A stretch of DNA of 64,000 bases from Clostridia bacterium (GCA_017465865.1 JAFTVF010000003.1:1-64000), one strand, 5' to 3'; shown: positions 1-8,259, numbered from the stretch's first letter. Program-made: numbers and translations. The notes: generated by a model not told the origin, from the letters alone.

Positions 1-131
1 ACCCGTTGACGGGTAGCAAGTAACAAATGCATGACTGGCAGGTCAATAAAAAAGCACATTTGTGCTACGCCAGTAGTAAAGGGCTATGCCCGAAAAAGTA
101 AAGCCACCCGCTATGCGGGTGGATAGTTACT
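1..131. repeat. Tandem-hairpin repeat array, AGTAA-tag family (family C), cut by the window edge
   Basis: No coding frame is supported here. Four perfect inverted repeats occur in a row: ACCCGT/ACGGGT, AGCACA/TGTGCT (nested inside ACTGGC/GCCAGT), GGGC-TAT-GCCC, and the 8-bp stem CCACCCGC-TAT-GCGGGTGG. Short tags AGTAAC or AGTAAA stand between hairpins and the array ends with the inverted tag GTTACT. The architecture matches the GTGAATTG array that follows at once, but the tag differs. The left part lies outside the window. I call it a non-coding structured repeat; its function is unknown. Confidence 0.6.
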
Positions 132-379
132 GTGAATTGCAAGGCTATGCCTTGCGTGAATTGAAAACTTCGTTTTCGTGAATTGCGCCTGTCGGCGCGT
201 GAATTGCAAGGCTTTACCTTGCGTTGAGGGATTATTATAAGGCTTTCGTAGGTTTTACAAGTATACTTGTATAAATTCTACAATAACGCATTTCGTAGAA
301 ATGCAATTCACGACGGCGTAGCCGTCAATTCACTGAGCGTTAGCGAAAATTCACGAACACTGTCCAGCGTTCAATTCAC
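132..379. repeat. Tandem-hairpin repeat array, GTGAATTG-tag family (family A), copy 1
   Basis: Four direct copies of the tag GTGAATTG alternate with hairpins (CAAGGC-TAT-GCCTTG, GAAAAC-TTC-GTTTTC, GCGCC-TGTC-GGCGC, CAAGG-CTTTA-CCTTG). A centre with the 14-nt palindrome ACAAGTATACTTGT follows. The right half has hairpins GCATTTC-GTA-GAAATGC, GACGGC-GTA-GCCGTC, CTGA-GCG-TTAG and GAAC/GTTC, separated by the inverted tag CAATTCAC or AATTCAC. The array is therefore palindromic at the level of tags while each hairpin differs. It lies just downstream of the Nudix gene's 3' end. A second copy is near 8.3 kb. Confidence 0.8.
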
Positions 380-401
380 GGCGTTGCCCTTATGCCTTCT
401 A

Positions 402-896
402 TCAGATTTTCTTTTTCAGTTCGCGTACGGCGTTGGTGAGGAAAAATTCCGCCGTGGTGTTTTTGCGGATCAGGCGCAGGGCTTCTTCGGGAGTGCACCA
501 GCGCGCTTCCGAAACCTCGTCCTCTTTCAGCTTGATCGTTTTGTCTTCCACGACCACGATAAAGTTCAGCATAAGGACTTCCTTTTTCGAGTGGTAGCGA
601 GAGGACATATATTTCGCTTTCACGACGTCAAGACCCAGCTCTTCCTTGATCTCTCTGGGGATCGTTTTTTCGGCGTTTTCGCCTTTTTTGATATAGCCCG
701 CGAACAGAATAAAATCCTCGTCGTCCACGTGCTTGGCAAGCAAAATTTTATCCTGCGCGCGGTTGGTTACGACCATGGACACCGCCACGGAAAATTGCGG
801 AAACATATACGCCTCGCATTTCGCGCAATAGGGGATAAGACCTTCGTTTTCACAAAAACGCAGAGTTGTTTTTTCGCCGCATTCTCTACAATACAT
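402..896 (-). CDS. Nudix hydrolase with N-terminal zinc ribbon
   Basis: Protein of 164 residues. The N-terminus has two CxxC pairs (MYCREC and YCAKC, residues 3-27), suggesting a zinc ribbon as in NADH-pyrophosphatase (NudC)-type and ADP-ribose Nudix enzymes. A canonical Nudix box G-x5-E-x7-REIKEELGL starts near residue 67, where Glu residues would bind the metal used to cleave a nucleoside diphosphate linked to another moiety. The substrate cannot be told from sequence; the protein is shorter than full NudC. The ATG follows an AAGGAGG site and a good promoter, so the gene is probably monocistronic. A family A repeat lies beyond its stop codon. Confidence 0.88.
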   Translation of the reverse strand: MYCRECGEKTTLRFCENEGLIPYCAKCEAYMFPQFSVAVSMVVTNRAQDKILLAKHVDDEDFILFAGYIKKGENAEKTIPREIKEELGLDVVKAKYMSSRYHSKKEVLMLNFIVVVEDKTIKLKEDEVSEARWCTPEEALRLIRKNTTAEFFLTNAVRELKKKI

Positions 897-932
897 ACGT
901 AATTCCTCCTTATAATTTTTACTCTTTTTATT

Positions 933-961
933 ATAATATCCCTTTTTTGGAAAATTGTCAA
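933..961 (-). promoter_or_regulatory. Sigma70-type promoter of the Nudix gene
   Basis: Read on the minus strand, TTGACA and TATTAT are separated by 17 bp. The -10 element lies about 35 bp upstream of the Nudix ATG and its AAGGAGG site. A TATAAT overlaps three bases further on, but its spacing of 20 is poorer. Confidence 0.7.
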
Positions 962-1020
962 TAGCATAGCGGAAATTTTTTGAAAAAACAGAAAAAAGTT
1001 ACGCGTAGGCGCGTTTGCAC

Positions 1021-1049
1021 TTGACAAGCGGTTGTAAATGGGTTATAAT
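1021..1049 (+). promoter_or_regulatory. Consensus sigma70-type promoter of purA
   Basis: TTGACA and TATAAT are separated by 17 bp. About 115 nt of leader follow before the purA start, containing a small GCAC-CTTAAA-GTGC hairpin. I see no purine riboswitch core in the leader. Confidence 0.8.
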
Positions 1050-1170
1050 AGATTGCACCTTAAAGTGCGAGAAAAGGGCATTTTTGGCGAAAAAGAGCTG
1101 AAATGCTCGGTTTTTCGCGTTTTGGCTGTCAAAGAAATTACGGTAAAAACCAAAAGGGAAGGTATAAAAA

Positions 1171-2445
1171 ATGCTTACATCTATTTGCGGTATCAACTGG
1201 GGCGACGAAGGCAAGGGCAGAATGGTAGACCTGTTGTCCGAAAAATTCGACGTCGTCTGCCGTTATCAGGGCGGTAACAACGCCGGGCACACCGTTATCA
1301 ACGAACGCGGGAAGTTTATTCTCAACCTCCTGCCCTCGGGGATCTTGCGCGAAGAAGTCGTCAACGTAATGGGCCCGGGAATGGTCATCGATATCAAGCA
1401 TCTTTGCGGAGAGATCGCGAAATTGCAGGAAGCAGGGATCAAAATCAGCCCTGAAAATCTGAAAATTTCCGACCGCGCGGTGATCACGATGCCCTACAAC
1501 GTGTTGCAGGACTGCCTCGAAGAAGACCGTCTTGCGGGCAAGAAATTCGGTTCGACCCGCCGCGGTATCGCGCCCGTGTACGCGGATAAATATTATAAGA
1601 AAGCGTTCCGTATGGGCGAACTTTTGAACACCGAGCGTTTATACGCGCGCGTTGCGGATATCGTGGAATGGAAAAACCTCACCGTCGTCGGCGGGTATAA
1701 AGCGGAAGCGGTGAAAACGGAAGATATGATCGCGTATTTCGAGGAATACGGGAAAAAGCTCGCTCCGTTCGTTTGCGACGTGGGTACGTACCTCACCGAA
1801 GCGAACGCGCAGGGCAAGAACATTATGTTCGAAGCGCAGCTCGGCGCGATGCGCGATATCGATTTCGGTATCCATCCCTACACCTCGTCGTCCTCGACGA
1901 TCGCGGCGTACGCGCCTATCGGCGCGGGCGTGCCGCAGCTCCAACTCGACAACTCTATCGGGATTATGAAAGCGTACTCTACCTGCGTCGGCGAAGGTCC
2001 GTTCACGGCGGAATATTTCGGCGAAAAGGCTGAAAAGCTCCGCAAGCTCGGCGGGGAATACGGCGCGGCGACGGGCAGACCCAGAAGAGTAGGGCCTTTC
2101 GATATCGTGGCTTCCCGTTACGGCATCCGCTGTCAGGGCGCTACGGAGATCGCGCTGACGAAAATGGACGTTCTGTCCGATTACGAGGAAATCGAGGTTT
2201 GCGTAGCGTACGAGCTGAACGGCGAGATCATTCACGAATTCCCGTTCGTGGACGTGCTTGACGAATGCAAGCCCGTGTTCAAGACGGTAAAGGGCTGGAA
2301 TTGCGATATTTCGGGTTGCCGTAAGAGAGAGGATTTGCCCAAAGAGGCGCTCGATTACGTGCTGTATCTCGAAAAGGAATGCGGCTGCAAGATCAAATAC
2401 GTGTCCGTAGGCGCAGAACGCGACGCGTATATCGAAATGTACTAA
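1171..2445 (+). CDS. purA: Adenylosuccinate synthase
   Basis: Ligates IMP and aspartate using GTP to form adenylosuccinate, the first committed step from IMP to AMP, in the cytoplasm. The 424-residue length is normal. The N-terminal GTP-binding signature is intact (CGINWGDEGKGRMVD, residues 6-20, with catalytic Asp and the GDEGKG loop), followed by QGGNNAGHT (catalytic His). The GSTRRGIAPVYADK and STCVGEGPFTAE segments and the C-terminal TGRPRRVGPFD guanine-binding region are present. The start is set by GGGAAGG upstream. It has its own strong promoter and a terminator behind it, so it appears monocistronic and separate from other purine genes. Confidence 0.97.
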   Translation: MLTSICGINWGDEGKGRMVDLLSEKFDVVCRYQGGNNAGHTVINERGKFILNLLPSGILREEVVNVMGPGMVIDIKHLCGEIAKLQEAGIKISPENLKISDRAVITMPYNVLQDCLEEDRLAGKKFGSTRRGIAPVYADKYYKKAFRMGELLNTERLYARVADIVEWKNLTVVGGYKAEAVKTEDMIAYFEEYGKKLAPFVCDVGTYLTEANAQGKNIMFEAQLGAMRDIDFGIHPYTSSSSTIAAYAPIGAGVPQLQLDNSIGIMKAYSTCVGEGPFTAEYFGEKAEKLRKLGGEYGAATGRPRRVGPFDIVASRYGIRCQGATEIALTKMDVLSDYEEIEVCVAYELNGEIIHEFPFVDVLDECKPVFKTVKGWNCDISGCRKREDLPKEALDYVLYLEKECGCKIKYVSVGAERDAYIEMY

Positions 2446-2451
2446 AAAAGT

Positions 2452-2486
2452 TAAATCGGTTCTTGATAAGAGCCGATTTCTTTTAT
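2452..2486 (+). terminator. Intrinsic terminator after purA
   Basis: A 12-bp stem AAATCGGTTCTT/AAGAGCCGATTT (one G-T pair) with a GATA loop is followed by CTTTTAT. Confidence 0.75.
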
Positions 2487-2552
2487 AAGAATTTTGAATA
2501 CCCGTTATAAGAAATTGTAAAAAATTTGGCATAATTTTTTGCGTGCGAGCGC

Positions 2553-2581
2553 TTGAAAAACGCGCGCGCAAGTGCTATAAT
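2553..2581 (+). promoter_or_regulatory. Sigma70-type promoter of ddh
   Basis: TTGAAA and TATAAT with 17-bp spacing, ending 31 bp before the ddh ATG. Confidence 0.7.
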
Positions 2582-2612
2582 AAGAAAAAGACGAGATTTA
2601 AGAGGTATAAGT

Positions 2613-3596
2613 ATGAGTATTCGTATCGGTATTTACGGCTGGGGCAACCTCGGCAAGGGCGTAGAGCTTGCCGCTTCGCAAAACCCCGATCTTACCGTAG
2701 CGGGCGTATTCACCCGCCGTGATCCGAAAACCTTGAAAACGAACACGGGCGCGCCCGTGTATTCCGTAGCGGAAGCACTGAAAATGCAAGACCAAATCGA
2801 CGTGATGATCCTTTGCGGGGGCAGCGCGACCGATCTGCCCGAGCAGACTCCTGCGTTGGCTCAATATTTCAACGTAGTGGACAGCTTCGACACCCACGCC
2901 AAAATTCCCGAGCACGTGAAAAACGTACAAGCGGCGGCGGAAAAAGCGGGAAAGACCGCGCTCGTTTCGGGCGGTTGGGACCCCGGTATGTTCTCGCTCG
3001 CACGGTTGTATTCGTCTGCGATCCTGCCCGAGGGCAAGGACTATACCTTTTGGGGCAAGGGCGTGAGCCAGGGTCATTCCGACGCGATACGCCGTATTGC
3101 GGGCGTAGCGGACGCGCGGCAGTACACGATCCCCGTCGAGAGCGCGCTGACGGCGGTGCGTACGGGCGAAAATCCCGTTTTGACGACTCGCGACAAGCAC
3201 GAAAGGGAGTGTTTCGTCGTGGCGGAAGAGGGCGCGGACTTGGCGCGTATCGAAAACGAGATCAAGACGATGCCGAATTATTTCGCAGATTATAATACCA
3301 CCGTGCATTTCATTTCCAAAGAAGAGCTTGTGAAAAACCACAGCGGACTTCCGCACGGCGGCGTGGTGATCCGCAGCGGGGTTACGGGGGTAAACAAAGA
3401 AAACAAGCACGTCATCGAGTATTCGTTGAAGCTCGATTCCAACGCGGAATTCACTTCCTCGGTGCTCGTTGCCTGCGCGAGAGCGGTATACCGTTTGAAC
3501 CAAGAGGGGGTTGTGGGCTGTAAAACGCTGTTCGATATCCCGCCTGCGTATCTTTCGGTAAAATCCCGTGAAGAACTGCTTGCGACAATGTTATAA
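2613..3596 (+). CDS. ddh: meso-Diaminopimelate D-dehydrogenase
   Basis: NADPH-dependent reductive amination of L-2-amino-6-oxopimelate to meso-diaminopimelate in one step, bypassing the succinylase/acetylase branches of lysine and peptidoglycan-precursor synthesis. The product has 327 residues, the family length. The N-terminal Rossmann motif is IGIYGWGNLGKGVE, followed by FTRRDPKTL, and the family segments CGGSATDLPEQTP, DSFDTHAKIPEH and SGGWDPGMFSLAR are all recognisable. An in-frame start 60 bp upstream would overlap the promoter, so the ATG after AGAGG is preferred. The gene stands alone between its promoter and a terminator. Its presence implies DAP-type peptidoglycan. Confidence 0.95.
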   Translation: MSIRIGIYGWGNLGKGVELAASQNPDLTVAGVFTRRDPKTLKTNTGAPVYSVAEALKMQDQIDVMILCGGSATDLPEQTPALAQYFNVVDSFDTHAKIPEHVKNVQAAAEKAGKTALVSGGWDPGMFSLARLYSSAILPEGKDYTFWGKGVSQGHSDAIRRIAGVADARQYTIPVESALTAVRTGENPVLTTRDKHERECFVVAEEGADLARIENEIKTMPNYFADYNTTVHFISKEELVKNHSGLPHGGVVIRSGVTGVNKENKHVIEYSLKLDSNAEFTSSVLVACARAVYRLNQEGVVGCKTLFDIPPAYLSVKSREELLATML

Positions 3597-3616
3597 AAAT
3601 TGAACAAAAAAGTATG

Positions 3617-3643
3617 CTCCCGACGGCGTTCGGGAGTTTTTTT
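3617..3643 (+). terminator. Intrinsic terminator after ddh
   Basis: CTCCCGA/TCGGGAG stem with a short loop, followed by seven T residues. Confidence 0.85.
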
Positions 3644-3773
3644 GTGAAAAAATTTGAATTTTGTATGCAGAAAACTTGAAAAAATTTTTTTTGCGTATTA
3701 TAATATAGAATGGTTATTGCCGTTTTTTGCGCGCACGGCGCGCGCGGGCGGAAGAACGAAGGGAGAACGGATC

Positions 3774-4538
3774 ATGAAAAAACCGATAGTGCTTACGGGA
3801 AAATTTACGGAAAATCTTTTGAGATACGTACTGTATTTTCTGCTCGTCGCGGTTACGCCGCTTTTGGCAAAGCCGACGGCGACCCTGTTCGATTGGGTAT
3901 CCTACGGACAGCTCCGCGTATTTTTTACCGAGCTGTTTACGGCAATTTTCTGGCTCTTGGAATTTGCGGCACTCATTTTAATCGAAAACGCGATCCGAAA
4001 AAAACTCTCGCCCCAAACGGAAGAAAGTACGGCAGAGGAACAAGAGGAGCAAAGTCCTAAGCAAAAGAAAGCAAAACGCGTGAAAGAGCAAGTGCCGCCC
4101 CTTGCGATGTGGCGGGTGGGCGCGTTGACGGCGATCGCCGCGGTATGCATCCTCGTGATCAGCGCGCAGATCCGTTTCGAAGTCAAGCCGTTCTACGATA
4201 TCGGCGAAAAGGTAACGGGCTACGAGCTGCTCGATAAAATCGGCGCGATCGTAAGAAACGTAGTGAAATGCGTTTGGATCACTTTGCTTTTGAAAGCCGC
4301 GTACGCAATGTCGGAAGAGCTGCTGCCCTTTTTGAAAGCGCAGGACAAGCCGTGGCTTGGCTGGTTGCTTGCGGGCGCGATGCTGATGCTGTTCGGGGTA
4401 TACGACGTGCTCGTATGGAAAAACCCGTTCGCGGTTACCTATTTACTGTTCTACGCGACGTTTACGGCGGTGTATTATTTCGCCGAAAAACGGGACGTAA
4501 AAACCTATCTTTTGATCTTATTTATCTACATTTTCTGA
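3774..4538 (+). CDS. Uncharacterised multi-pass membrane protein upstream of the LtaS-like sulfatase
   Basis: I do not recognise a named family. The 254-residue protein has about six hydrophobic segments: two near the N-terminus (RYVLYFLLVAVTPLL and AIFWLLEFAALILIEN), a charged cytoplasmic-looking linker rich in Glu, Gln and Lys (about residues 78-105), then four more segments ending in YLLILFIYIF. The ATG is chosen because GAAGGGAGAA precedes it; an upstream in-frame extension runs through promoter-like sequence. Only 19 bp separate it from the sulfatase gene, so the two are probably one transcript and this protein may assist envelope-polymer synthesis. That role is inference from position only. 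Confidence 0.7.
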   Translation: MKKPIVLTGKFTENLLRYVLYFLLVAVTPLLAKPTATLFDWVSYGQLRVFFTELFTAIFWLLEFAALILIENAIRKKLSPQTEESTAEEQEEQSPKQKKAKRVKEQVPPLAMWRVGALTAIAAVCILVISAQIRFEVKPFYDIGEKVTGYELLDKIGAIVRNVVKCVWITLLLKAAYAMSEELLPFLKAQDKPWLGWLLAGAMLMLFGVYDVLVWKNPFAVTYLLFYATFTAVYYFAEKRDVKTYLLILFIYIF

Positions 4539-4557
4539 CGCGGGAGAGAAACGACTG

Positions 4558-6585
4558 ATGAACGTGAAAAAAATCGTCGAAAAAATTTGGAACTGGCTGA
4601 AAGTAAACAGGCTGGTCGCGATCTATTTCGTCTTTGCGATGGTGATCGAAACGGTGGCGGTGCTTGCCGTAGAGGGCAGTCCGTTTATGACCCGTCCTTT
4701 CCTTTCGCTCGGCTTGTTATTCTTTATCTGCGGTATTTTATTGCTCGTCAAAAGCAACCGCGCGAGGCTGATCATCGGCGCGGTCTTGATCGGCTTACAG
4801 ATTATTCTCGATCTCGTATTCTCCGTCATTTTCGATATGACGGGTCAGTATTTCGATTTCGGAATGTTAAACCTCAGAAACGACGCGTTTGCGACCCTCG
4901 AAGGTCTGTCCGTAGATTTCATTACCTTTTACGTGGGGCTTCTTTGCTGTATTTTGTATATTATCTACGGCTTGCGTATGACCCGCAAACAGAAAAAGGT
5001 AACGGAGCGTAAGCGCTCGGCGTTTTTCTACGCGGGCTTATCGCTTGCGGGCGCGGCGACGATGGGGATCTCGTTCGTGGCGTATTATCCCCGCAACACG
5101 AACAAATACGAGGAAATGATCAACGGCAAAGCGGCGAGCGCGTATTCCGCTTACGGTATGATCGGGAACGTCGTCGGGGAATTGCTCGGCGCGGTGTTCC
5201 AGGATAAAAGCTCGATGCCGTCTGAGCAGATCGACGAATTTATCTATAAAACGACGTCTTCGCCTACGGAATATTTCGGGAAAGCCAAGGGCAAGAACGT
5301 GGTCGTGATCTTGGCGGAATCTCTCGAATGGTTCGCCTTTATGAACGGCGACGAATATCCCAACGCTTTGGGCTTGACGGACGACGAGCTGAAAGCGTTG
5401 TATCCAAACCTTTGGGGCTTCTACGAGGACAGTGTGGCGATGACGAATTTCCATTCCCGCGAAAAGACGGACATTTCCGAAACGCTGAGTATCATGGGCT
5501 GTTATCCGACGGACGCGTATATCAATTACGAGTACGCGGACAACGAAATGCCGTACACCGTACCCAACATTCTCAAACAGCAGAACGCGGATATGCAGTT
5601 CCGTTCTTTCCATAACGGGTTCAAGACTTTCTACAACCGCGAGGAAGCGCACAAGGCGTTCGGGTTCGAGAGTCTGACGGATATGTACGATATGGAAAAG
5701 AAAGGCATGAAGAACTATATGGAGGACGGCGAACGCAATCTCGACAGCGATATGATCCGAATAAGCAAAGACGAGATGTTCCCGACGGACAAACCGTTCT
5801 TTACCTATATCACGACGATCACCATGCACGGCGTGTATTACGAGCGCGACAACCTCGAAGCGCAGAGAAACAAACTGCTGGATAAGGTCAACGCGCTGTA
5901 TACTTCGGATATGGAGATCAAGCAGAAAGACGACGAGGGTAAACCCCGTCCCGCGCCCTATTGTTATATGACGGAGGAGGAAGAAATTCTGTTCCATTAT
6001 ATGACGACGGCGGTCGAGCTGGATAACGCGATCGGCTGTATGATAGAGGATTTAGAAAACAAAAACTTGCTCGATAACACCGTGATCGCGATGTTCGGCG
6101 ACCATAACACCTATTATCAGCAGCTGAGCAACTACGTCAAGGATATCGACGATTACGATACCGAGCGTAAATACACCGATCTGTATAACGTGCCTTTGAT
6201 GATCCGCGACAGCGGTATTAAACCGCAGGTAATCGATAAATTTACCTGTACAGCGGATATCGCGCCTACCCTTTTAGATTTACTCGGCGTTCGGTATTAC
6301 GAAAATATGTTCTACGGGCGTTCGGTATTCTCGTCTAAGGTATCCGCGCTGTATTCCCGCGCGTACGATATTTTCGTGGGCGACGGTATCGTGGGTACGA
6401 GCGTGAACAAGCTCGTTTACCGCAGTCCTTTGGTAACGGACGATCAGCTTACCGCGTTTAAGACGGAAGCGACCTCGCTCGTCGAAAAGATCAAGCATTG
6501 CGATTATATCTTCAAGCAGGACCATTTCGGGAAAGACGCGTCGCTGACGAAATTCCAAACGAAAATGAAAGAGATCAATCCTTAA
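4558..6585 (+). CDS. LtaS-like membrane sulfatase (lipoteichoic acid synthase family, glycerol phosphate transfer)
   Basis: Protein of 675 residues with about five N-terminal transmembrane helices (residues 15-175) and an external alkaline-phosphatase-fold domain. Metal and catalytic positions match the LtaS family: Glu254 in LAESLEWF, Thr304 in REKTDISET as the probable nucleophile that carries glycerol phosphate, His424 in TMHGVYY, and Asp515-His516 in FGDHN. Family members polymerise glycerol phosphate from phosphatidylglycerol on the outer face of the membrane, or transfer phosphoglycerol or phosphoethanolamine to other glycolipids; sequence alone does not separate these. Its terminator is strong. 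It probably shares a transcript with the upstream membrane protein. Confidence 0.88.
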   Translation: MNVKKIVEKIWNWLKVNRLVAIYFVFAMVIETVAVLAVEGSPFMTRPFLSLGLLFFICGILLLVKSNRARLIIGAVLIGLQIILDLVFSVIFDMTGQYFDFGMLNLRNDAFATLEGLSVDFITFYVGLLCCILYIIYGLRMTRKQKKVTERKRSAFFYAGLSLAGAATMGISFVAYYPRNTNKYEEMINGKAASAYSAYGMIGNVVGELLGAVFQDKSSMPSEQIDEFIYKTTSSPTEYFGKAKGKNVVVILAESLEWFAFMNGDEYPNALGLTDDELKALYPNLWGFYEDSVAMTNFHSREKTDISETLSIMGCYPTDAYINYEYADNEMPYTVPNILKQQNADMQFRSFHNGFKTFYNREEAHKAFGFESLTDMYDMEKKGMKNYMEDGERNLDSDMIRISKDEMFPTDKPFFTYITTITMHGVYYERDNLEAQRNKLLDKVNALYTSDMEIKQKDDEGKPRPAPYCYMTEEEEILFHYMTTAVELDNAIGCMIEDLENKNLLDNTVIAMFGDHNTYYQQLSNYVKDIDDYDTERKYTDLYNVPLMIRDSGIKPQVIDKFTCTADIAPTLLDLLGVRYYENMFYGRSVFSSKVSALYSRAYDIFVGDGIVGTSVNKLVYRSPLVTDDQLTAFKTEATSLVEKIKHCDYIFKQDHFGKDASLTKFQTKMKEINP

Positions 6586-6628
6586 AACAAGCAACACGAC
6601 GGTTTTTCTCCGTCGTGTTGCTTGTTTT
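6584..6628 (+). terminator. Strong intrinsic terminator after the LtaS-like gene
   Basis: An exceptionally long perfect stem: 19 bases ending in ACACGACGG pair with CCGTCGTGT and onward. Both arms end in A/T tracts, so it could work in both directions and also stop radA transcription from the minus strand. Confidence 0.9.
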
Positions 6629-6630
6629 AT

Positions 6631-6864
6631 ATGTTTTCGCTGTGCGAAAACGCGAGATACTAACGTGCGATATATTAAAATGCGATATACTCGCTAACGC
6701 TCGTGCGATATGCTTGCTTCACAAGCGTTGTGGCTGTTATTTACAAGTATACTTGTATAAATTTTACCGCTACGTTTTGGTTTGTTTACAAGACAAAACA
6801 TATCGCGCCCGATAGGGCATATCGCTTGCTGTCAAGCAAATATCGCTTCCGTAGGAAATATTGC
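6631..6864. repeat. Tandem-hairpin repeat array, GCGATAT-tag family (family B), copy 1
   Basis: The left half starts with hairpin TTTTCGC-TGT-GCGAAAA and has three GCGATAT tags plus hairpin GCTTG-CTTCA-CAAGC. The centre carries the palindrome ACAAGTATACTTGT. The right half has the inverted tag ATATCGC three times and a final ATATTGC, around hairpins GCCC-GATA-GGGC, TTGCT-GTCA-AGCAA and TTCC-GTA-GGAA. About 70 nt around the centre are almost identical to the copy at 25.7 kb. It fills the space between convergent ltaS-like and radA genes. Confidence 0.8.
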
Positions 6865-6870
6865 TTAATA

Positions 6871-8259
6871 CTATACGGGTCGTAAATTTAACGCTTTTAT
6901 CATCTGTCCCGCGTACTGTATGGGGATCAGCTCGATTTTGTCCTTGTATTTCTCACAGGTTTTCATATTTTTCGCTGGCAGAAGCACACGCTTGAACCCC
7001 GTTTTGATACATTCGTTCACCCGTTTGTCGGCGTAGGTTACGGGTCTGATCTCGCCCGTCAAGCCCACTTCCCCGAATACGGCGGTGTATTTGTCGATGG
7101 GGATATCGTTTGCCGCCGAGGCAAGCGCCGCGCAGATCGCAAGATCCACCGACGGCTCGTCCAGCTTGATCCCGCCCATCGCGTTGATATATACGTCCGA
7201 CGACCAAAAGGGGATACCGCAACGCTTTTCAAGTACCGCGATCAGCACGACGAGCTTGTTGTAATCCACGCCGAGGCTCATTCTCCGCGGCTGACCGTAA
7301 GCGGTTTTGGAAATGAGCGTTTGTATCTCCACGTTCATACACCGATTTCCGCTCTCCGACGGGGTAACGGCGGAGCCTGCCGCAAGCCCGCGCGTTTCGG
7401 AAAGGAAAATTTCCGCGTAGTCGCTCACGCTCTTGATCCCGGTATCCGTCATTTCGAATACGCCCACCTCCTGCGCCGAGCCGAAACGGTTTTTTACGGC
7501 GCGCAGGAGCTTGAAATTGTCCTCCTGCTGACCCTCGAAATACAGCACGGTGTCCATGATATGTTCGAGGACTTTCGGACCTGCCAGCGCGCCTTCCTTG
7601 GTTACGTGCCCGATGATGAAAAAGGTGATATTCCGCGATTTTGCGATCCGCATCAGTTTCGCGGCGCATTCGCGGACCTGTCCTACCGAGCCCGCCGCGG
7701 ACGAAAGCGCTTCGGTGTAGATCGCTTGCACGGAGTCGATCACGACGAACTTGCTCTCGCCTAAATTCGCCTCGATATCTTCAAGACAGGTTTCGTTGAG
7801 CAGAAGAAGATTGTCGGAATTTAAGCCCAAACGCTCGCAACGCATTTTTACCTGCGAACAGCTCTCCTCCGCCGAAACGTAGAGGGTGGGGGCGGGCTGC
7901 GTAGCCGCGAGATGCGCGGCAACTTGGGTGAGCAGGGTGGATTTCCCGATGCCCGGATCGCCGCCGAGCAATACGAGCGAGCCGCGTACGATACCCCCGC
8001 CGAGTACGGTGTCGAATTCGGAAATGCCGCTTTTTACGCGGTCGAATTTCTCATACCCGATCTTGGATAGGGGCATAGCGCGGGTTTTCATCTGCGAAAC
8101 GCCCGTACGCAGGGGAGAAGCCGTTTCCGCAGGGCGTACGAGTTCTTCCTGCATGGTGTTGAAATTCCCGCAGTCGGGGCATTTTCCCAGCCATTTCGGC
8201 GCGATGAACCCGCATGCGGAACACACGAATTGACTTGTGGGGGATTTTTTTGTTGCCAT
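6871..8259 (-). CDS. radA: DNA repair protein RadA (branch-migration ATPase)
   Basis: A RecA-like, DnaB-like motor that extends heteroduplex during homologous recombination. The 462-residue product has the expected order: C4 zinc ribbon (CSACG and CPDCG, residues 11-27), RecA core with Walker A GGDPGIGKST, the diagnostic KNRFGS motif, and a C-terminal Lon-protease-like domain (VYINAMGGIKLDEPSVDLAICAALASA split across two segments). The ATG preceded by GGAGAAAC is chosen; a longer open frame would run back into the family A repeat and is not credible. The gene lies downstream of ispDF on the same strand, with the repeat between them. Confidence 0.96.
   Translation of the reverse strand: MATKKSPTSQFVCSACGFIAPKWLGKCPDCGNFNTMQEELVRPAETASPLRTGVSQMKTRAMPLSKIGYEKFDRVKSGISEFDTVLGGGIVRGSLVLLGGDPGIGKSTLLTQVAAHLAATQPAPTLYVSAEESCSQVKMRCERLGLNSDNLLLLNETCLEDIEANLGESKFVVIDSVQAIYTEALSSAAGSVGQVRECAAKLMRIAKSRNITFFIIGHVTKEGALAGPKVLEHIMDTVLYFEGQQEDNFKLLRAVKNRFGSAQEVGVFEMTDTGIKSVSDYAEIFLSETRGLAAGSAVTPSESGNRCMNVEIQTLISKTAYGQPRRMSLGVDYNKLVVLIAVLEKRCGIPFWSSDVYINAMGGIKLDEPSVDLAICAALASAANDIPIDKYTAVFGEVGLTGEIRPVTYADKRVNECIKTGFKRVLLPAKNMKTCEKYKDKIELIPIQYAGQMIKALNLRPV

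Noticed and set aside
132-379. CRISPR array
   Set aside because: The constant unit is only 8 nt, the intervening segments are short self-complementary hairpins rather than 30-nt spacers, and the tag inverts at the centre. No cas gene is near.
267-902. Plus-strand frame across the family A repeat and the Nudix gene
   Set aside because: It starts inside hairpin repeats, has no ribosome site and is antisense to a gene with an intact Nudix box and promoter.
1021-1170. Purine riboswitch in the purA leader
   Set aside because: No three-way junction core with the usual loop-loop sequences was seen; only one small hairpin.
6743-6756. Transposon terminal repeat or integrase site at ACAAGTATACTTGT
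   Set aside because: No transposase, no flanking direct repeat and no second boundary were seen. It is kept as the core of the hairpin arrays.
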